Assembly: GCA_009887135.1 (NCBI GenBank)
Contig: QXYA01000058.1
Location: 1-18,838, forward strand
DNA length: 18,838 bases
Direction: 5' to 3'
Origin: Candidatus Poseidoniales archaeon
GTDB taxonomy: Archaea; Thermoplasmatota; Poseidoniia; Poseidoniales; Poseidoniaceae
Notes under the pieces: model-generated
What the model saw: only the letters and a program-made list of their open reading frames with translations
Told to the model about the DNA's origin: nothing
The model's database searches: none
Program-made: the position numbers and the translations under genes
Part shown: piece by piece, positions 14,819 to 18,838 of the stretch
Position numbering within the stretch: position 1 is the stretch's first letter
Layout of the letters: the number at the start of each line of letters is the position of its first letter

Positions 14819-15129
14819 GCACCATGGAACAACTCCAAGTTGTCGTTTCCGAAGTACAAAATGCACGCCATCAAGTTGCCACGGTTCGTGCCCAATTACA
14901 AGAACTGAAGACTACAATTGAGGCTGTTGAAAAGCATCCAGAAGGCCTATCACTTCATCGACAACTCGGCGGAGTCTTGGTCGAGGTTGACAATCGCAAC
15001 GAACTTGTTGAAGAATTGAAAGCCACTCATTCCACACTTTCAGAACATGCAGAGCGTCTCGCAGAGCATGAAGCAAAACTGGTAACAGCATATGAAGAAC
15101 TCAAGAACTCACTTGAGGGAGAAGCTTGA
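14815..15129 (+). CDS. pfdB: Prefoldin beta subunit
   Basis: A subunit of the jellyfish-shaped alpha2-beta4 prefoldin chaperone, which holds unfolded proteins and passes them to the thermosome. The 104 residues form an N-terminal coiled coil (about 5-40), a central beta-hairpin with the family core LGGVLVEVDN (51-60), and a C-terminal coiled coil (62-100). It is slightly shorter than usual (about 115-120), the shortage lying in the coils. Its start overlaps the pcc1 stop (ATGA). No strong SD is visible, so translation is probably coupled to pcc1. The 3' end encodes the SD of the DHH gene. Confidence 0.9.
   Translation: MSTMEQLQVVVSEVQNARHQVATVRAQLQELKTTIEAVEKHPEGLSLHRQLGGVLVEVDNRNELVEELKATHSTLSEHAERLAEHEAKLVTAYEELKNSLEGEA
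15115..15121 (+). promoter_or_regulatory. SD that supports the TTG start of the DHH phosphoesterase
   Basis: GAGGGAG ends 4 bases before TTG 15126, which overlaps the prefoldin stop as TTGA. The next in-frame ATG (residue 11) would lose the overlap and has no such site. Confidence 0.6.
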
Positions 15130-16118
15130 GTTCACATCAAGACCAACTTGAAGCCATGAAAGTGTGGCTTGATAATGCTCTAGCCACAGGTGCCGTTCCA
15201 GTCGTAACTGGACAGAATGGTGACATGGATACTGTTGGATCAGCAGTTGCGCTGTCATCATACCACTCAGGAATGTTATCGTGTGGATTACATCTTGGCA
15301 GAGTAGCTAAAAAGATGGTTTCAAAATATGAAGCTCCATTTCGAAAGATAACAGAAAAAGGAACGGCTTGGCCACAAAGTATGGGCGGTATCGTAATCGT
15401 TGATGCTGGTTCACCCGATCAGGTGGGATTTGACTTACCAGATGTTCCTTTGCTCGTCATTGACCATCATGCAACCAATGGCTGGAATCTCAAAGATGAT
15501 GATTTGATGTTGCAATGGGATGTCCGAGCAACAACAGAAATAATTACTCAATTTCTATCAACATATGCACCGAATTGCCTTTCAACCAATGTCCGAAAAA
15601 TGCTTCTTGCAGGCCTAATTACTGACACTGGGCGATTCAAACATGCAGACCAATCATCGTTCAAGACTGCATCGCTTCTGCTTGAGGATTCCAAAATAGA
15701 CTATGCTGAATTCTCAGAACATCTCGAAAAAGAACAGACAAACCCAAGCGAACGAGGTAGTTTGTTACGAGGGATGGCTCGTTCTAAAATCCATGCTACT
15801 GGCGATTGGTCTCTTGTAACAACATATGCTGGAACACTCGAAGGAAGGCTTGCTTCGATGCTCCTCGGTGTTGGTTCAGACGTAACACTTGTTTCGAGAT
15901 TTAAAGATGGCTCCACACGATTGACTGCTCGAGCAACCCGTAATGCAACCCTACGTGGAGTACATCTTGGTAAAATTATGCAAGAAATTGCTCAACAACA
16001 TGGTGGTGAAGGTGGCGGCCATGATGGTGCAGCAGGTTGGACTGGTCAAATTGATCGTATTCGAGCAGAATCTTCCTTTATTGCTCACCTAACCTTGCAA
16101 AAGGAGTTGAACGAATGA
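15126..16118 (+). CDS. DHH-DHHA1 family phosphoesterase, NrnA/RecJ-like
   Basis: A 330-residue predicted metal-dependent phosphoesterase of the DHH family, whose members degrade nano-RNA, pAp, cyclic dinucleotides or single-stranded DNA. Motif I is NGDMDTVGSA (31-40), motif II VDAG (Asp93), motif III the eponymous Asp-His-His (113-115), motif IV LITDTGRF (Asp167), and the DHHA1 substrate-binding GGGHDGAAG lies at 296-304. The histidine normally four residues before the first motif I aspartate is Gly29, so one metal ligand appears to be missing. Compact length favours NrnA-like oligoribonuclease/phosphatase over full RecJ. It starts at TTG in a TTGA overlap with prefoldin, with SD GAGGGAG. Its place after the exosome genes would suit a role in finishing RNA breakdown, but this is an inference. 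Confidence 0.88.
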   Translation: MSSHQDQLEAMKVWLDNALATGAVPVVTGQNGDMDTVGSAVALSSYHSGMLSCGLHLGRVAKKMVSKYEAPFRKITEKGTAWPQSMGGIVIVDAGSPDQVGFDLPDVPLLVIDHHATNGWNLKDDDLMLQWDVRATTEIITQFLSTYAPNCLSTNVRKMLLAGLITDTGRFKHADQSSFKTASLLLEDSKIDYAEFSEHLEKEQTNPSERGSLLRGMARSKIHATGDWSLVTTYAGTLEGRLASMLLGVGSDVTLVSRFKDGSTRLTARATRNATLRGVHLGKIMQEIAQQHGGEGGGHDGAAGWTGQIDRIRAESSFIAHLTLQKELNE

Positions 16119-17164
16119 GACCAAAGGCTCCTGGGTTATTCATTTCAAAATGGCGAGAAGAAGGTCCTGTTGAAATTGAAGTTGCTGAACAATGGCGAAC
16201 AGATTCAGGTTGGAATGACTGGATGGCCATCATAGAAGCTGCATTGTACCTTGATGCAGCTGAATTAGTTGAACTCATCATGCCAGAATTAACGCCTGCA
16301 CAACGAGCCACATTCGACCTTGTGCGTAGAAGGATGCTAGGAGATACTCGCCTTGAAGAAGCCATCGAACATGCACTTACCGTTTGTAGAACTCCCGACA
16401 CAAGGGACCTCGCACTCGAAGGAAGGCTTCGTATGGAACGTGGATTGCAACGTTTCGAACGTGGCGACACAGTCGGTGCTGAAGAGGACCTAACCTGGGC
16501 TGAAACTCGATTGAAATCAGTCTCAAAGGCCAGTAGAGACCATGACTTATCCCTCTTGAACAAGGCAGCATTCCACATGGCTAACGGTGAAGATTTGATG
16601 GCTTTGCAAGTATATGGTGACATATCTCGAAAAGAGAATCATGCGCATGAAACAATCGCTATTTCTAGAATAGGAGCAACAAGAATTCATGCCCGATATG
16701 GTCATATGTTCGACGCAGCAAGAAATGCGTGGAATGGGCACGGTCATGCAATCTTGGCACAACAACCAACGATGGCCATCGAAGCAGGTTCTCTCTTCCT
16801 TGACTTAACTATCGATCATCAAGATGAGGAAGCAGTTCGTTTCCAAGAACAGGTTGATGAAGCAAAACCGAGAGATGCGAGTGAGGATACTCCAACGCTC
16901 TCAGTCCATCCAGATGATGTCAATGGTGTTTTTTCATGGTGCATGGAACGTCTCGAAAAGACAGCAAATGGAGAAGATCGTCCAGACTTAAGAGCGATGG
17001 TTATGATGGCAAATCGTCTTGGAAGGTTTGAACAAATGGATTGGTTGACATCTAATCCAGAACGGGTTCAAGATTCAATGCTTGTTGCTGTTATTCTTGG
17101 TTGCTCAATGGATGAAGGCAAGAAAGAAGCATGGACAGAACGTCTCCAAGAATTAATGCCCTAA
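16115..17164 (+). CDS. Alpha-helical repeat (TPR-like) protein, last gene of the superoperon
   Basis: Unrecognised 349-residue soluble protein with no signal peptide or TM. It is almost wholly helical, with Ala-rich paired helices that resemble divergent tetratricopeptide repeats; clearer units lie at about 95-135 (LALEGRLRMERGLQRFERGD) and 145-185. There are no catalytic motifs. Such proteins usually act as scaffolds. The ATG overlaps the DHH stop (ATGA) and follows GGAG at spacing 8, so it is translated with the DHH enzyme and may be its partner. The 3' end overlaps the convergent Nudix gene by 12 bases. Conservation of the pair would be the best guide to its role. Confidence 0.7.
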   Translation: MRPKAPGLFISKWREEGPVEIEVAEQWRTDSGWNDWMAIIEAALYLDAAELVELIMPELTPAQRATFDLVRRRMLGDTRLEEAIEHALTVCRTPDTRDLALEGRLRMERGLQRFERGDTVGAEEDLTWAETRLKSVSKASRDHDLSLLNKAAFHMANGEDLMALQVYGDISRKENHAHETIAISRIGATRIHARYGHMFDAARNAWNGHGHAILAQQPTMAIEAGSLFLDLTIDHQDEEAVRFQEQVDEAKPRDASEDTPTLSVHPDDVNGVFSWCMERLEKTANGEDRPDLRAMVMMANRLGRFEQMDWLTSNPERVQDSMLVAVILGCSMDEGKKEAWTERLQELMP

Positions 17165-17566
17165 TTCTATAGAGTCGACCCATTGGCTCAAATCAATAAC
17201 TTCTTGAGCATCCCAGTGAGTGAATGGTGGCACATGTTCAAACCATCGTACTTCGCTAACTACTTTGTCTGCAACCGTCCAAGTATCTCCATTAAATGGT
17301 GAATGTTCTGAATCAACAGAAACCAATCCAACCCATCCGTCTGAATAATATTCTGTATTCCATGATATCAGTGTACCTTTCCCACCAACTTCTTCCTCAA
17401 GTTCTCTCATCAGGGCCTCTTCTGGAGTTTCTCCTTCTTCGACGTGTCCACCTGGAAATTCCCATCCTCTATCTGGATGGCGAACCATCAAAATATTCCC
17501 TCCATTGATCACGGAGTTAAGATTCTTAGATTGAACCACATAAGCCAGTACAAAGGTTGGAGGCAT
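17153..17566 (-). CDS. Nudix hydrolase
   Basis: A 137-residue enzyme of the family that cleaves nucleoside diphosphates linked to another group, for example oxidised dNTPs, NDP-sugars or ADP-ribose. The Nudix box runs from GHVEEGE through REL to EEEVGG, with the expected spacing and catalytic Arg-Glu and Glu-Glu pairs; the position after the last Gly is Gly rather than a bulky aliphatic. GWEFPGGH before it is typical of MutT-like members. ATG 17566 is preferred because AGGTG, overlapping the upstream TAG stop, lies 5 bases before it; ATG 17593 would add nine residues and overlap the TPR gene by 19 bases without an SD. Last gene of the UbiD-TPR-Nudix operon; substrate unknown. Confidence 0.85.
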   Translation of the reverse strand: MPPTFVLAYVVQSKNLNSVINGGNILMVRHPDRGWEFPGGHVEEGETPEEALMRELEEEVGGKGTLISWNTEYYSDGWVGLVSVDSEHSPFNGDTWTVADKVVSEVRWFEHVPPFTHWDAQEVIDLSQWVDSIELGH

Positions 17567-17574
17567 CACAACAC

Positions 17575-18603
17575 CTACATCAGATTTCGACATTTCTCGA
17601 GGTATGAATCAGCCCATTCCTCACCTGAGGCTACAAGCCTCCGAGCTAAGAAGAAGGCTTCTGAAATATTCTTTGAATCAATTAAAACATCTAACTTTGC
17701 CTTGTCTGGATGAACAAACGCCTCAGTCATCTCTGATACAGGTTCATCCGAATCGATTAACTCCACGGTTCTAACACGACGTGTCAATGATTCCATTTGT
17801 TCAAGGAATGCTGTTCGATGTTTCAGTTCAGGACCATTCCACGGTTGTGACTCTCCACCATCCATTGATGTCGTGAGTCTCGAGAGAAAGTCATCCCGTG
17901 CAAGAAGATGAGGGCGTAATGTTTGCACATGGTCATAGCAAGACCATGCTGAATCAGTTTCCTCTCTACGTTCATGTAATCTTCCAAGTTGCATCCATAG
18001 TTCATGATTTGAAGGACGATGTGCCAGAAGATGGCGGCATAATTCGATAAATAAATCTTCGAATCCTTGGAGTCGTAATTGTTCAATACGGCGACCATAG
18101 ATGATGTTAGCACGCTGATCTCTGAAATCTAAATCTCTGCATCGGTCAGCAAAATCAGCAATCTCAAGAAGCACTTCATCACTTTGAGAATCACCACCAC
18201 CGCGAACAACGAGTGCGTCCCACCAAGCATCTGCAGTGAGAGGATCCTGAGAAAAGGCAGCTTCAAGCATTTCCACTCCATACTCAAGATAATTCAGATT
18301 CTTCAATTTATCAAACTGATCGACATCTCTTCCGAGAACAGTGAATATATCTTCAAGAACAATTCCTAAACCATCATTATCGCTGAGTAATACTTTGATA
18401 TCAGAAAGGCAACGCCAGTTTCTCTCATCGGTAAAATCATGCAAAATGGCTTGTCTTGCATTTTGTTCTGCCCATTGAAAGTTGGAATCAGAGCGTTCTG
18501 GATCACTCTTCGCCAAACGAACAAACTTCTGGGCTTGAGAACGATATCTATTGCCTAAATTCCTTCGTGGATGTTGTAAGTTATCTCCACTATGCTCTCG
18601 CAT
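17575..18603 (-). CDS. Tetratricopeptide-repeat protein
   Basis: Soluble helical protein of 342 residues, family not recognised. A clear TPR unit lies at about residues 210-245 (ELWMQLGRLHERREETDSAW), with related helix pairs before it (DAWWDALV region) and after it. The N-terminal ~30 residues are basic and polar, with arginines and glutamines, and may be disordered. The frame is open further upstream to 18825, but that part overlaps the UbiD gene. ATG 18603 is chosen because a strong SD (GGAGGG) sits 5 bases before it and it starts just after the UbiD stop. A scaffold or assembly role for its operon partners is possible but unproven. Confidence 0.75.
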   Translation of the reverse strand: MREHSGDNLQHPRRNLGNRYRSQAQKFVRLAKSDPERSDSNFQWAEQNARQAILHDFTDERNWRCLSDIKVLLSDNDGLGIVLEDIFTVLGRDVDQFDKLKNLNYLEYGVEMLEAAFSQDPLTADAWWDALVVRGGGDSQSDEVLLEIADFADRCRDLDFRDQRANIIYGRRIEQLRLQGFEDLFIELCRHLLAHRPSNHELWMQLGRLHERREETDSAWSCYDHVQTLRPHLLARDDFLSRLTTSMDGGESQPWNGPELKHRTAFLEQMESLTRRVRTVELIDSDEPVSEMTEAFVHPDKAKLDVLIDSKNISEAFFLARRLVASGEEWADSYLEKCRNLM

Positions 18604-18608
18604 GGCGA

Positions 18609-18614
18609 CCCTCC
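18609..18614 (-). promoter_or_regulatory. Strong SD of the TPR gene, overlapping the UbiD stop codon
   Basis: On the minus strand the junction reads TAGGAGGG, five bases, then ATG. The G of the UbiD stop TAG is the first base of the SD. It decides the TPR start at 18603 against the longer open frame. Confidence 0.7.
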
Positions 18615-18838
18615 TATTGGACACTCTGATAGCCTTCTGGGTTATCTCCGTGATGGATAGTTGCATCGAAACCAACCTTGGACGTTTTACCATCCTCGTA
18701 TCTCGATGGGTCGAGACTCGACCCCTTTTGATCACTGTAAATGTAGGTGTCTCGGTCAGGTTGCCAACGAGTAACCATAGCCCACTCGACACGAACTGGG
18801 TTGCCAATATCGATGTCCTCATCAACGATGGTAACCAT
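18614..18838 (-). CDS. UbiD-family decarboxylase, C-terminal part (5' end outside window)
   Basis: The last 74 or so codons of a gene that runs off the right edge. The segment has the C-terminal features of UbiD decarboxylases: VDEDIDIGNPVRVEWAM, then TRWQPDRD, SSLDPS and SKVGFDAT, all in the family order. UbiD enzymes are prenylated-FMN-dependent and decarboxylate aromatic or alpha,beta-unsaturated acids; in archaea some may act in menaquinone or in the mevalonate-branch anhydromevalonate phosphate pathway. The catalytic and prFMN-binding residues are outside the window, so activity cannot be judged. It is first of a minus-strand operon with the TPR and Nudix genes, its stop overlapping the TPR SD. 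Confidence 0.88.
   Translation of the reverse strand: MVTIVDEDIDIGNPVRVEWAMVTRWQPDRDTYIYSDQKGSSLDPSRYEDGKTSKVGFDATIHHGDNPEGYQSVQ

Noticed and set aside
18604..18825. N-terminal extension of the TPR gene to 18825.
   Set aside because: It overlaps the recognisable UbiD C-terminus in another frame, and a strong SD marks the start at 18603.

Overview
This window looks archaeal and most resembles a streamlined marine euryarchaeon, probably Marine Group II (Candidatus Poseidoniales) or a close relative. The archaeal assignment is firm. It rests on a proteasome alpha subunit, an archaeal exosome (Rrp4/Rrp41/Rrp42), SBDS, ribosomal protein eL43, KEOPS Pcc1, prefoldin beta, TiaS, Dph6 and an archaeosortase. 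The group-level assignment is an inference from AT-rich coding, very tight packing and large acidic calcium-binding surface proteins. I see no rRNA, tRNA, CRISPR, insertion sequence or phage gene. No gene-free stretch exceeds 300 bases; the longest is about 140.

Layout. (1) 1-4714: a 1223-residue secreted, membrane-anchored protein (C-type lectin-like domain, LamG-like domain, several beta-sandwich repeats, four EF-hands, thrombospondin-type-3 repeats, one TM, cytosolic tail) lies tail to tail with an archaeosortase-family enzyme. (2) 4799-6596: a HAD phosphatase of the GmhB/HisB-N type followed one base later by tiaS. (3) 6640-8267: three small membrane-protein genes and, on the minus strand, a RecA/RadB-like protein whose Walker A lysine is lost. 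(4) 8336-10335: purB, with a dyad-symmetric element in front, tail to tail with dph6. (5) 10477-17164: one long co-directional run, psmA-sbds-rrp4-rrp41-rrp42-eL43-pcc1-pfdB-DHH phosphoesterase-helical repeat protein. Its first eight genes are the known archaeal exosome/proteasome superoperon. (6) 17153-18838: a minus-strand operon of a UbiD-family decarboxylase (cut by the window edge), a TPR protein and a Nudix hydrolase.

The superoperon joins RNA 3'-end decay, protein degradation, ribosome maturation, tRNA t6A synthesis and nascent-protein folding. Genes inside it are tightly coupled: stop and start codons overlap as TAATG, TGATG, ATGA or TTGA, and good Shine-Dalgarno (SD) sequences sit in the 3' ends of the preceding genes. 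By contrast, genes that begin transcription units mostly lack an SD, and two have a TATA-like box centred about 26 bases before the ATG, as expected for leaderless mRNAs. All four convergent gene pairs overlap at their 3' ends, by 3 to 18 bases.

I found no clear new defence or mobile system. The best leads are the degenerate RecA-like gene among small membrane proteins, the calcium-binding lectin-like surface protein beside an archaeosortase, the dyad before purB, a DHH enzyme lacking a metal-ligand histidine, and the UbiD-TPR-Nudix operon.
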